Shown: positions 10,135 to 22,153 of the stretch, piece after piece
Numbering within the stretch: position 1 is the stretch's first letter
How the letters are laid out: each line of letters begins with the position of its first letter
Origin: Cyclaneusma minus
Taxonomy: Eukaryota > Ascomycota > Leotiomycetes > Marthamycetales > Marthamycetaceae
Assembly: GCA_037179335.1 (NCBI GenBank)
Contig: JAKZHN010000001.1
Location: forward strand, 124,001 to 188,000
Length of the DNA: 64,000 nt
Direction of reading: 5' to 3'
Position numbers and translations under genes: made by a program
The notes under the pieces: model-generated
What the model was told of the DNA's origin: nothing
Database searches by the model: none
The model's input: only the letters and a program-made list of their open reading frames with translations

Positions 10135-13100
10135 TTGTCAAGTCCTCAAATCATCTGCTTCTCATGTCACTTCTCCATCCGAGTTGCGAATTGAGATTCG
10201 AAGCCGATGGAAGTGAGTAGTGACAGACGGCGATGGCTTCACCTCCAACTTTTCGTCACTTTACGCATCGGTCTTCGTCCCGTCCCCGGTCCCCAACCTT
10301 GCAAGACCCTGATCACGTCTCCCAAGCGATCGGCAAAATCCCGAGTGAAATCTCACAATCCACACCACTTTTTTGAGGGGTCTCCACGATGTGTTCAACG
10401 GCGCACAGTCCAGCACTACTCGGCAGTCCATCCGACGACATCTCCGAAACAAATCCACGATTCATTACGGTGATCGCCCACGTTTGAGTTTGTTTGGTTG
10501 TACGGATCCCTCCGAGAGGTTACAAAAGTACAGCCACCAAGGTCCTCAAGCCGCAAGCGGTTAGCGGGTCGTCTTGGTCAGAAACGACGGAGACGAGGCG
10601 GATTGCGGGGAGGCTCGCACCCTCCACCCGAGATCAATGTCATCGTCAAAATCATGACGCTGATGAGGGGCCAAGGTGGGGTAATTTGCGATTTCTGCCG
10701 GTACATGTACTATTTTCTAGTTAGTCCGATAATAATACATGTATAATTCCTGCGCTATACCGAAGTATCTGCACGAGATCCCTGATTTTCGAGAAATACA
10801 AATCAGGGCCCTTTTTGCAGGATTATCGACTGGGTTCCCTAGCCTTCTGGATATTTTTGGGAAATGGGTCACGTCTAAGGCGTACGGTACCCTAGCTGGC
10901 GGTGAGCGCATTGAAGCAAGGCGTCAACTAAGGTGAAGATGGCACATCTAGCGCCGGGAGGCTGGAGCCACAAGAAATGCTCCGGACGGCCTTCGCATCT
11001 CTGACTCGTTGGATATTTTGTCAAATCCTTTTGGAGGCTTTTGTTACATGTAGGCGGTGCCGCGGTGACTGGATCGAGGCGTGTCGTCGGCGCGATATCT
11101 CCCGGCTGGGGTAGCCAAGCAGAGTTAAGAAGTCGAGGATTGCAAGCGATGGCTATGAGGTCACTGCCGAGGGTACCAAGTAGAAGGGAACCAATAAAAT
11201 GGCGTATTCCAGCTGGCGGTTCGAACATGAAGCTTGGCCGTGGGGTTACAGACTCATGTTTTGCCGCTGTCAACATATTGAAGCCCAAGGAGTTTTGATA
11301 TGTTGAAGCAAAGTTGTCGGATACTGTATATGTATCTGGTACCAAGCAACAAGACTAAGGATCGCCAAATGCACTGCGCGTCAGTCCTCTTGTTGCCCAT
11401 TTGATGTTCGACGCGGTGATCTTCGTTTTCGAACTTTCGACGTCTCTTGGAAACCAGTCAGAAGGTTGTGCTTCCGACTCGCGATGTTGTGCTCCGCAAA
11501 TTGAGGGGACCCGGCATTTGCGAATTGCTCGCTTGGCCTTCGTCTCACCCCAATCCTCGTCGTCGAATGGCGACGGCAGACGGATACCAGCATTGCAGAT
11601 GAAAGCATGCATGGAGGGTTGCTTGCTGATCTGTGGATGCTAATTGGTCTGGCATCATCCTCACTTCCCTTGATGCAGCAGGCCGTCTCGTCGTGTCGGA
11701 CCACATCCAGAGGTAGTGACAAGTCGGTACAAAGGGTTCGAGGAAGCTGAACTTCGTCGGCTATGAGACCTTAAAGAAGCTCAGTTGGACTGGATGTTAA
11801 AAGAAGTGTCAAAAGTGACGTCCGAAAAAAGATGATTCTGTGGAACTTGAACACATGGGGGCGGGAGAGGGCTGGGTTCGGAACGCTGCGTGAGCTAGTG
11901 CTTAGTGCGTTAAAGCCATGTGTTCTCGAGAAAAGCATGACCCCCCACATAGAATATGAAATCATTGATGCTGGAAACCTCACGAATGAGCGGTTGCGGG
12001 CAGAATGTAGGGAGTTTGCAGCTGACTTGAAGGACTTGAGGCTCATGGGGGTGTTTTGTTGAAGAGACATCATCCAGAGTTTCAAAACCCGTATTCCAAT
12101 ACAGACATGACTTTATGAAGGAGATGGGCACCGGGCAATAAAATAAATGTACGAGTCAAACGTAGATCAAACACAAAAATAAGGCGTGGCGTCTGATGCT
12201 CGGTACTCGGTAGGGAGAAAGCCGGTGGGGTGAAGGGCGGTCAAGAAGAGGCGTCAGCGGTTTGTGTAACGAAGTGCGCCGAAACGATGGAGGTCAAGAA
12301 GGACATGAATCTCATATCAATTTCTTATCTTCCCCAGCATTCCTCGACGCGCTCAGGTTACCGCCGCCCAGGATCCAGGAAGGCAAGGGGAATGTTGGCG
12401 ACATCATTGGTTGGAGGCCGGTTTCTCAAATTTCTCAGATATGCAGTCGAAGACGTCGAGAAGCATCTTTCTGTGGAAAGACCATGCAGACGGAGCTATA
12501 TATGTGGTCCGTGGAGTAGGGTGGTAGAGGGGCTCGGAGAAGTATCATATTGTGGAGGACGGTCTGGATAGCGTGGTCGGAGCTGTCGCAGGACACAAGC
12601 AAAAACATTTTTTTGATGTTTCTCAAGGTCGAGCTGATGGAGTTGACTTGTCGCCATGGACTGGTCGCCGGCGCTACTTGATTTAGGCAAGCCCGTGGAC
12701 AAGATGCCGTGCTCGTTGACATCGGGATGATATACGCAAAGGTGTCATGCTGCTCATGCAGGTCGTCTAGCGCCGCAAGCTAGACATCTGAAGGCGGGAG
12801 GGGGGTGGGGTTGCATTCCTAAGGAGGCAAAAGGGGACTTAGGGCTTGTGATTTGATATTCCGAGTCCTTGGAATAGACAGAGACAGAATTCAAGAGACA
12901 TTCCTCGATGTCTCCATTTCCATAGTAATAACATTATCACTGATAAGATCATGCAGGGGGCGTATCGGCGAAAAAGGCCCGTCCGCTGCAGATCCGTCAT
13001 CGCGCTGATGATGTCGATTCATGGCCATACAGCAGAGGCGCGAATCGAAGCTGGAAGGGCGACGCTGTGTTGCAAGGCGAGCAATCGGAGGTGGTGGAGA

Positions 13101-14613
13101 GGTCCCGGGTCTCTGACATCGACTGAGGGGCTCTGTCAGGCCTAACTGGCGCCCGCGTCAAGTTCGGCGATGTCTGCTCCCTTGGACGCTTGCTGTTTCA
13201 GGGATGCAGCGGCCATCGCTCTGGATCTGCAAGTGACCTCTGAGCCTTCTGAGTGGCCGGCTCTGGCGCCGGCGCGAGGCTATCGCGCCTCTTCGTAGTG
13301 GATTCGTACATGCTGGTACTCGATGTAGTAGCTCGCGGTGGGCCAAGACCGATGGAGGTGCTTGCCGTCAAACGGGCTAGTGTACGCACGTTTTGATAAT
13401 ATTAAGTCGGGCCCCAAGCCCACATATGCTGGGAAGCAAAGAAGAGACGAAGAGGTCTGACCGACAGCAAGCATCGCCATCCCGAGATTGTAATCAAAGA
13501 GATTTGGAGACGAAGGCCAGTGCTTGGTGTTCTTTGGCACGTTGTCCTGGCGTGTTATTACCTCTGGTAACTTACTATCCTCCCGCGCCCGCCACACCCC
13601 GCCTGCTCGCTCCTCTGATTCGTGTCTGGATAGACCATCACGGCCGAGAGCTGCGACATTCACCGACAGTTGTGAGGGTGTGTTGAAATTGGGGATACGA
13701 AGAGAGCGACCGAAAGGGAGAGAGAGGGAAGGCGAGACAGAACATATTCGACTGAAGTTCAGAACACGGCCTCGGGCAAGCGATGTCTGCGGGCAGCTGG
13801 GCTTGAGCGTCGAGATATCGCAGCTTGGACAGCGCCAAACTCGACCACAGAGGCCTCATTTTCTCACCTGCAGCAGCGGCATCACACCCTGCCCACCCCC
13901 TGGTCGCCGAGCACACCCACAATTATTCGCAAGTCGCCTCCAGACCCCCGTCGGTGCACCATCGCATGCACCCAAGGCCCAAAGCAGGCCCCACTATTCG
14001 CTCAACTGACTGAAGTCGCCTGGCCGGCCCTGCACCACCCTGGGCACCACACCAAAACTTTTCCACGCCCCGATCCTCGACAATATCCTTTATACTCCAG
14101 GTCTCGAGAGACGACGAGAGCGACGAGTCGACGGGCCGTCGCTGCGAGAGTGACCACGGGCCAAATATTTCGCGAGCCAGAAGCGGCGGTTAAGGGAGTC
14201 TGAAGAGGTATGTGATTTTCTGTGCTGTCGAGGCTCTGTCGCTCTTATCGCCGCTGCTGCTGTTTTGCTGTGTTTGGCGGCCGAGCGAGTCCGCCCACAA
14301 CATCAACAGCAGCAGCACCAAAGCGCCCGCAAAACCACCACCACTTCATCCTCTCCTTCCATCGCTTTCTGTGGTACCCTATACACCGCCAGAGTACCAA
14401 GGTTCACCAGCCGAAATCTTCGCCCACCAGATCTGCCGGCCTATTGAAAAGCTAATTTTGCTGCCCACCACGACAGATTTCCACCGATTTCTCCGCCGAC
14501 CTCCACAACACCCTGCTAACGGAGTCTGCGCCTACATCGAAGCAGCTCTCTGGATAGCTCCTGTCCTTACAAGCAATACCTAATTTTGGTTCGCGCGTAC
14601 GTATGCGTTTCGA
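10135..14613. other. gene-poor intergenic region, part 2, and leader of the LRR gene
   Basis: Only short overlapping frames on both strands are present and none shows a domain or consistent splice structure. The last 600 bp (about 14.0-14.6 kb) are C-rich with CAG/CCA runs and probably form the promoter and 5' leader of the downstream LRR gene. Confidence 0.4.
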
Positions 14614-17337
14614 ATGATGGACAGTGAGAATGGCCAGTTCTTCATCAAGGTACGTCCAGCGCTTTCGTGCAGCAGCGCGCCAGCTTGTTTGGCTGACCTG
14701 GAGACCGAACAGAACCTGGCGCACTATGTCAGAACACACGAGAAAGCCCTAGCAAACGCGCTGGAAATGCGACGGCAGCAGGCTTCGAAACATGGGAAAT
14801 CACATAGCATATCGGGCCCCATTGGCAGCATTGCCAACCCAGCCACTCCCGCATCCCCCACGGCTGCTGCGGCAGCTGCCTCGACCTCAATTGCGGCTGC
14901 TATTTCCCTCGCGAACTTCAACTTCTCCTCCAATAACATCAAGCCGGCTACGCTGATGCTGACCCCACATCATCTGTACTACTTGCTCTCCCGATTCGAG
15001 GATCTAGGCATAAGCGTGGGACCGATGAACGTGCGATTGGAAAGCCTACACTCCGATACTCCCAACACGAACTACGTATCCTTCCTAAGCCAATCCCAGC
15101 GCACCAAAGTCCGCACTTCCGAAACCGGCTCCATACATTCTGTGTCTAGTGTGCGAACCGTGATGTCTGGTTTATCTGGACTATGGAGTGGGCTATCACT
15201 GGGGGGCCCTTCTGCCGAATCGAAGGCCGCGAAACAAAAGGCTGCTATCGAAGCTGACCTGAAATACTTGTACTCTGCCTTTACGAAAATCCCTTGCCTG
15301 AAACTAGCTCCAGACAGGCGAGCCCGCCTTATCGAAGGCTACGAAGAGTTCCCATTCGATACCGCCGTGCCCCTTATTGCCTTCAAGAATGTCTCGACAT
15401 TGGAAGTCTGCGATCTGGATATCAGGAACTTCTTTGGCTGGGATCGCATGGCAGAGCAGCTGAAAAGCTTGGTTGTCAGACGTGCGGGTGTGGATGATCC
15501 TGCAGACCTTCTTATCGACATCGTACTGGATGACATGGACAGGCGGCGGCGTCGATCATCCAAGGCCCAGATGTCTCCCGGTCTTGGATGGTCTTCTTCT
15601 GGAAGCCCCAAGAGAAGCCCTACATTCAACCACCCATCTCTGCTGAAATCCAGTTCTGCGCCCGGTTCACCCGATATGGACGACATGGTGCAGCCTGCAT
15701 CGTTCGCCAAGTCAGCATCGGATATGGGACGTCCGGATCTGGGCCGTCGGGGATCCGTACGACCACGCAGTAGCTCGCCGACTCGGCCGATTACTCGAAC
15801 AGGTTCAGCGCATGGTCATTCTCGCAGTCACAAAATCCGACGGTCTGGCTCGGGAAGTTCGCAGTCGAGTCTATCAGATGGATGGAATCCTCGCGGCAGC
15901 AGTTCCAACCTTCTTTCCGCAGGTGGTCTGCCTCCTTCGAAATGGCGGTTTCTGAGAAGTCTTGGACTTCCTGACAATTCGCTCACCTACATTTCCGCCG
16001 AGAGCCTTGCACCACTGGCAGATACTCTCCAGTCGCTTGATCTTTCGTCGAACCTGTTCCTCCAGGTTCCTGATAGCTTGGCGACTTTGACAGCACTGAG
16101 AGCATTGAACTTGTCGAACTGCATGATCGAGTCATTGCACTCGCTCATCCGAAATCCTCTGCCGGCCATCACTGCTCTGAATCTGAGGGGAAACAAGCTA
16201 CGCTCCATTGCTGGAGTCGAGAGATTGCCTTCATTAGAGAGACTAGATCTGCGAGACAACCAGCTCAGCGACCCTACCGAACTAGCTCGACTGACTGGAA
16301 TTCCCGAGTTGCGCGAGATATGGATTTCTGGCAACCCCTTTACTAAGACACATGGCAACTACCGGGTCACAATATTCAACCTATTCCGCAATGCTCCTGG
16401 CTACACCGAGGACATTATCATTGACTCATCCGGTCCCGGCTACAATGAGCGCCGCCAACTAGTAGAACGCGTCCCCGAAAAGGCAGAAGTCACCGTCGTC
16501 AAGCCACCTCTCCCCGAATACGACGTTATGACCGTCAAAGCCTCTGCCAAGCCCGCTGTAGTTTACGGCGACCCCACCACAGATATGCCACCGCCTGTTC
16601 CTCGCAAAGACCGACCTGTCAGCTACTCCACTACATCCGACATCTACTCCAGCGCTTCTCAGCGCAGGAAGCGCGCTCCCAAGCGCCGCAACATCGACCT
16701 CTCCACCCCCGACTCCTCGCCCGCCAAACCACGTCCTGTTGTACGATTCCAGCCTGAAGAACAATTCAACGCTGCAGCTGGCGATGACAGCGGCTATGGA
16801 ATGTCCCCGGATGCGCCATCGCCGAAATCAAAACCGCTGCCTCCGCCGCCACCCTTCCCCGAGCTCAGTCTGCAAACACAACCGCGTCTTGCGAATATCA
16901 ACAGCGTGGCTGAGAGTGCGCCGAAGCTGCCGCATATCGTTACTTCCTACAATACCAATACTGTCAAAAATACTATCAAGAAGGTTGATCGCGATCCCGA
17001 ACCCGTAGCTGTGGTTGGGGATCTAGGACTTATGAGTCCATTGAGTGGTCTGAATGGAACTACGGATTGGCAGATTGGCGGCGAGATGTACCGCAAGAAA
17101 ATGGAAGCACTGCGGAACGAGACGGGGCATGCGTGGTTGAGTGTGTTGCATGAAGGGGAGTGGGATAATGCGAAGAGTTTGGTTGGCGTGAATGGGTTGA
17201 ATAAAGTGAACGGCACGGGGGCGCCGCAGCTGCGGGATTTCGAGGCAAAGAGTACGATTAGGCCGGTGATGGAGACTGCGACGAGTAGGCACGGCAGTCT
17301 GCAGAGTATTGCCGTGTCTGGCAGGACGTTGGGTTGA
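14614..17337 (+). CDS. large leucine-rich-repeat protein (possibly STK11IP-like)
   Basis: Exon 1 is 14614-14649 (MMDSENGQFFIK). A 63-bp intron (14650-14712, donor GTACGT, CTGAC branch, CAG acceptor) keeps frame, so read-through is also possible; exon 2 resumes NLAHYVRTHEKALANALEMR. The spliced product is about 886 residues. The N-terminal half resembles a conserved fungal region (LMLTPHHLYYLLSRFEDLG; ADLKYLYSAFTKIPCLKL). A Ser/Arg-rich linker follows, then about five leucine-rich repeats at roughly residues 420-570 (for example LQSLDLSSNLFLQVP, ITALNLRGNKLRSIAGV, LERLDLRDNQLSD) closed by an LRR cap (ISGNPFTKTHGNYRVTIFNLF). The C-terminal third is disordered and proline-rich (KPLPPPPPFPELS), which could bind SH3 or WW domains. 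There is no signal peptide or membrane span, so it is probably a cytoplasmic scaffold. The STK11IP relation is a guess from overall organisation. Confidence 0.85.
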   Translation: MMDSENGQFFIKVRPALSCSSAPACLADLETEQNLAHYVRTHEKALANALEMRRQQASKHGKSHSISGPIGSIANPATPASPTAAAAAASTSIAAAISLANFNFSSNNIKPATLMLTPHHLYYLLSRFEDLGISVGPMNVRLESLHSDTPNTNYVSFLSQSQRTKVRTSETGSIHSVSSVRTVMSGLSGLWSGLSLGGPSAESKAAKQKAAIEADLKYLYSAFTKIPCLKLAPDRRARLIEGYEEFPFDTAVPLIAFKNVSTLEVCDLDIRNFFGWDRMAEQLKSLVVRRAGVDDPADLLIDIVLDDMDRRRRRSSKAQMSPGLGWSSSGSPKRSPTFNHPSLLKSSSAPGSPDMDDMVQPASFAKSASDMGRPDLGRRGSVRPRSSSPTRPITRTGSAHGHSRSHKIRRSGSGSSQSSLSDGWNPRGSSSNLLSAGGLPPSKWRFLRSLGLPDNSLTYISAESLAPLADTLQSLDLSSNLFLQVPDSLATLTALRALNLSNCMIESLHSLIRNPLPAITALNLRGNKLRSIAGVERLPSLERLDLRDNQLSDPTELARLTGIPELREIWISGNPFTKTHGNYRVTIFNLFRNAPGYTEDIIIDSSGPGYNERRQLVERVPEKAEVTVVKPPLPEYDVMTVKASAKPAVVYGDPTTDMPPPVPRKDRPVSYSTTSDIYSSASQRRKRAPKRRNIDLSTPDSSPAKPRPVVRFQPEEQFNAAAGDDSGYGMSPDAPSPKSKPLPPPPPFPELSLQTQPRLANINSVAESAPKLPHIVTSYNTNTVKNTIKKVDRDPEPVAVVGDLGLMSPLSGLNGTTDWQIGGEMYRKKMEALRNETGHAWLSVLHEGEWDNAKSLVGVNGLNKVNGTGAPQLRDFEAKSTIRPVMETATSRHGSLQSIAVSGRTLG

Positions 17338-20300
17338 GTGGTTTGAGATACATACTGAGATGAGAACACTGAGAGATGAAGGAGAGGAGAGGATCATACC
17401 GAACCGAACCGAATCCCGAGATATACCCCCCACCTTCACTACCTACCTCGCCTTCGATACCCCTCGCTACCTTCGATTCGAACCACCTCCCTACTCTTCG
17501 ATTCCCCTCGATACCCTATACCTTCGCTATACCCCCGAAATTGCCTCGATACCCCTACACCCACGAATACCTTCGCTCGATACCCTCGCTTTATCCTTTA
17601 TTGCCGCATCACTGTACATTTACACGCAGGCGCTCGGGGTTTCGGGTTTCTACAGTCTACATTACGGAATTGCAAGGCGTTTACAAAGGAGTTTAGCGGG
17701 ATTGCGCATCTTGTTTTCACAAATTCTTCTTCACTTCGTTCGAAGCATTGCATGCGTCTAGGGAAACTTTCGTCTAGGACTGGGCTGGCGGATTTTTGAC
17801 TGCTGTCGTTTGGTGCATTCTACTACGCCGCTCATGAGATGATGATATTTGTTTTGCGGGTGATGGAGAGAATACGAAGGAAGGGGAGTCGAGCGAGTTT
17901 GCGTGGATTGTGTGTGCTGCTGCTTTTCAATTGCGAAGAGCGTGTTGTGCGTTCTGTTTGGACATGTACAAAAAAAGCTGATGGATAGTTGGGCAATGGA
18001 GAGAAGGGGGGTACCCAAAAAATCCGGTGAGGCACGGTGCTGCTGCTGTGTTTTTGAGTTATTTCCATGGCCATTTTTGCCCGGCCGCTTGAGTGGATGC
18101 ATTGGGCTGGATTGTGGGAGTTCAGAATACTGTTGGCAGCGAGATAATTAAATAAACTTGGGCCATTCGGGATGCGAGATTCTTCGAGACTTGGAGTTGA
18201 GAGAGTGCCTGTGTGAGTGTGAGTGATCTTGGAATGAGAGACTTTGTAGGAGTGTTGAGAGTTTTGAAGATTCTTCATGCCAATGCCATGACGTGCAACT
18301 TGGACCGGGTGTGCGGTATTTGGAGCAGATAGTGGTTGTCTACCACGTCTACTCGGTGGCTGAAACGACGACGCATGGCTGAGTCCTTGGGGTAGGTTTG
18401 TGGTTGGACCAGCAAGTGGCAGGTGTGGTCCGGGAGGGCTGATTGCATGGGGATAGCATGGAGGCGATTGATCTTCAAGGTTTCCGTGTTTCATGGACCA
18501 CGGTTGCGGTTGGACGGTTGGACGTTGCTTTTGGGTTTGGGTGGAAATTGGACCAACGGTGTGAGTGCACTGACGGTGCAAGGCAGAAGGGGAGCATATA
18601 TACCAGATAGTGAATTGAGAATTCTGTCCTTCGGGACCCGGCTGTTTTAAGAGACTCGCTTCAAACGGGTACGTATGGCACGGTTACATTGGGGGGTTCC
18701 CCTGAAGGAGGCTACATGTAGGCCTGAGCATGAGCGGGTAGGAAATGTGCAAAATAGGAGCAGATGTGAGATTAGAAGCTGCAAAAGAAGCCAATTAGAA
18801 AGCTATGAACAGTTGGCTTTCAGCTGAGAAGTACAGGACGCGGTCGATTGGAGAATTGGAGATCCTGATCAATAGAAGAGTAGAGTAGCTGCAATAGCTG
18901 CCCCGCACTAAGACAACTACCCACCTACCCAGATGCTCAGTATCTCAGGTACCGCAGCCGTCTGGAAAGTGGACTTCGTAGCTTGACTAGAGCAACATAG
19001 TCTTCAACATTGCGGTTATATAATTCTTATCGGTATTTCCGCATTCGGCACATGGACTAGATGTCCCAATGGAGTTGATCGCGATCGCTTTTGCTCCTAT
19101 CTGTTGTGTGTTAAGGACTAAGGTATCGGCCGAGGGTTTTTGGAAATATCAAAGGGAGTTTGAAGATCGAGATATTTTCAAAGCCATGTGCAAGCAGCTG
19201 ATGCTGACCGAATAGTAATAGCTTGGCTAGCTTCTAGCTTCTAGCTTTAATGTTTCAGCTTCTAACATCTCGAAGCTAGGTGGAGTGATTCCCAAGTGCC
19301 TATCCGGAGCATTTCCAGGCGGGCGGCAAGGTGGAGAAGCTCTCGCAGTGCCGCATGCGTCCTCTTTGAGATGGTGGGGCAGATTTCGTATTGAGCACAT
19401 GTATGTTGTATTGAGAATGAGGGGTTCAGGAATCTAGACTCTGGTCCATTTGGAGTGTTATTGTTCAGGTACTGGAGACTTGAAAGGACCGTTGGGGTGT
19501 TGCGATTTCTCCTGAGTGCGGGAAGGGAAGGGCCGGGGCCGGCGACGGATCAAAGAGCCGGACTTGGGATTTGCGCGCACTGTATACTGTATTCATGCTA
19601 ATGGATGCTATATAAAGCTTTTGAAACTTAGTGGAAAGCTAGAAATAACTTGAGTTTTTCAAGTTAGATAATCAAAACAGCTAGAAATCGTGGCTGCTGG
19701 CTGAATATGACTTGATTAAGGGAACGACTCTCTCACAATTATAAAACTAGAAATCCCACGTAGATCAAGCACCTAATTAGGATACTATATAATAGTAATT
19801 GCAGCTAGATAATAACCGTGGCTACATGTGCGGTGTAGAAAGGGCTTGGGCAATGGTCATCCTTCAGCAGGGTCTTGGCAGGCGCGAGCCGCCTGGGCGG
19901 GTTTGCTCAGGCGGCGCAAGAGTCAACATCGCATCGACCCCTTCACTCGTCAACCACGCTTCGCTCCCGCAACGCAACCAGTTGAAGTGACAAGAAGGCC
20001 CAGCAGCGACACGATAGCTACGTCTCATCCACTGGCATTCTCGTCGCCCAGCAGCACCCTCTGGCGCCCGCACGCCGCATTCCAGGCCCCGGGGCAGTTG
20101 CGCAGTAATTACGAGCCTCTCTCGCTTGAACACGACCTCTGAAACGCTTTGGTCCTTGTCACGCAAAAATCCAGACGCTGACCTCTCCCCTTCACAACAC
20201 CACCCGCGAAATCCTCTGAGCCCCACAAGCCCTCTCCCTCCCCACGTCAAGCAGCATCGCAGAATTGACAGACTGCCTCTGGCGCCGCAAACCAGGTTCG

Positions 20301-20960
20301 GCGCGACAGAAAGTCCCTCTTGCCGTCGCTGCCACTTACTTTAGCCAAGCCACCCTGCCCCAGACGCTAAGCCCTCTGGCGCCGTGATCGAAATTCTCCC
20401 AAATCCGCGCAGCCCAGCTCCACTGCCCAATCCTCGAGTCTGCACCGCGACCACCAAACGTGCCAACCCCCGAGCACCTATTGATCCAGTGCCCGCTGCC
20501 ATCCACGCATCTGTGCCCGCAAGCGACAAGCGATTAGCCCGAACAAAGCGACGCCGGCTGAGCATACATCGGCGGTGAGCAGACAACTCCGTCAACTCCA
20601 CGCATCCTCAGCGACATCGACACCGCCGCCCCAAGAGTCGGTCCCGGTGCACCAGCGAGGGTCTGCTGAACTGAATCGTCCTCTGAGGCTGATCTCACTT
20701 AACGGTACGTTCTCCGATGTTCCGCCCCCGCTTCCACTTGCCGCCGCTCGTGCTTCAACAAAGACAAAGGGCGCAGCTGTGTCCCCATCTCATTGTCTCG
20801 TGCTGATCTTTGAACGTGTTCGCAGGTCTACAAGTGAGCTTAGGTCCTCATCAACGCGCACACCCTCTCTCAGTGATCGTCGCAGTCTGAGGACATACAT
20901 AAGGGCGCTGCATCTTTTCCTTCCCCCCGCTAGTCTCCCTCCTACGAGAGGACAGCAGCA
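17338..20960. other. intergenic region and long 5' leader of PP1
   Basis: From 17.39 to 17.61 kb the 3' flank of the LRR gene is a degenerate run of CTTCGATACCCCTCG-like words. No supported gene lies between 17.6 and 19.9 kb. From about 19.9 kb the sequence becomes C-rich, as in leaders of strongly expressed fungal genes. A candidate 5'-UTR intron runs 20705-20825 (donor GTACGT, acceptor TTCGCAG); its use is untested. Confidence 0.4.
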
Positions 20961-22153
20961 ATGGCGGAAAACAGCGATGTTGATCTCGATTCCATAATCG
21001 ACAGACTGCTCGAGGTCAGAGGAAGTCGTCCTGGCAAACAGGTCCAGCTCTTGGAGGCTGAGATCCGTTATCTCTGCACCAAGGCCCGTGAAATTTTCAT
21101 CTCCCAGCCCATCCTCCTGGAGCTGGAAGCTCCCATCAAGGTATGTCCTCTGCAGCTATGCTTGCACCTCTTTGACCTGCGCAACCCTCACTGACACCAC
21201 CTTAGATCTGCGGTGACATTCACGGCCAATACTACGATCTGCTGCGTCTGTTTGAGTACGGTGGCTTCCCACCTGAAGCAAACTACCTCTTCCTCGGCGA
21301 CTATGTCGACAGAGGCAAGCAGTCTCTCGAGACCATCTGCCTGCTGCTCGCCTACAAGATCAAGTACCCCGAGAACTTCTTCATCCTCCGAGGCAACCAC
21401 GAGTGTGCCTCCATCAACCGCATCTACGGTTTCTACGATGAGTGCAAGAGAAGGTACAACATCAAGCTCTGGAAGACGTTCACCGACTGCTTCAACTGCC
21501 TGCCAATTGCCGCCATCATCGACGAGAAGATCTTCACCATGCACGGTGGTCTCAGCCCCGATCTGAACTCCATGGAGCAGATTCGCCGTGTCATGCGTCC
21601 CACTGATGTAAGTTCACCTCCCTTCCCCCTATGCCTGCTCTTGGTCTGCCAAGAGACGGCCCGAGCTCGTACTGATAAACTTAGATCCCCGACTGTGGTC
21701 TTCTCTGCGATCTCCTCTGGTCTGATCCTGATAAGGACATTACTGGATGGAGTGAGAACGATCGTGGTGTCTCGTTCACCTTTGGTCCCGATGTCGTCTC
21801 GCGGTTCCTTCAGAAGCACGATATGGACTTGATTTGCCGAGCTCATCAAGTTGTCGAAGACGGTTACGAGTTCTTCTCCAAGCGCCAGCTCGTCACCCTG
21901 TTCAGCGCACCGAACTACTGCGGCGAATTCGACAACGCAGGAGCAATGATGAGCGTAGATGAGAGTTTGTTGTGTTCTTTCCAGGTGAGTTTTTGGCGCC
22001 ACATCTTTGATACCAGGTATCATTCTTTCGCTAGCAGTGGCTAATCTTCGTCCCCTGCAGATCTTGAAGCCGGCAGAGAAAAAGCAAAAGTACGTTTACG
22101 GTGGTCTTGGTGCCAGCAGGCCCGTCACTCCTCCAAGGAACAAGAAGAAGTAG
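20961..22153 (+). CDS. GLC7: serine/threonine protein phosphatase PP1 catalytic subunit
   Basis: Type 1 phosphatase, the catalytic core of many holoenzymes acting in mitosis, glycogen metabolism and transcription. Four exons (20961-21140, 21206-21607, 21685-21984, 22061-22153) give 324 residues, the normal PP1 length. All introns have GTATGT, GTAAGT or GTGAGT donors and YAG acceptors. The metallophosphoesterase signatures are all present: ICGDIHGQ (residues 61-68), FLGDYVDRG and RGNHE, plus the PP1-specific SAPNYCGEFDNAGAMM loop. The PP1-type tail KPAEKKQKYVYGG is followed by PVTPPRNKKK, with the Thr-Pro-Pro-Arg site that CDK phosphorylates in this family. The start (GCAATGGCGG) gives the standard MAENSDVDLDSIIDRLLEVR N-terminus. 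The yeast name is GLC7; the Aspergillus orthologue is bimG. Confidence 0.98.

Noticed and set aside
17832..18581. 249-residue minus-strand frame
   Set aside because: It is low-complexity and rich in H, P, Q and S, with no domain and no splice context; probably chance.
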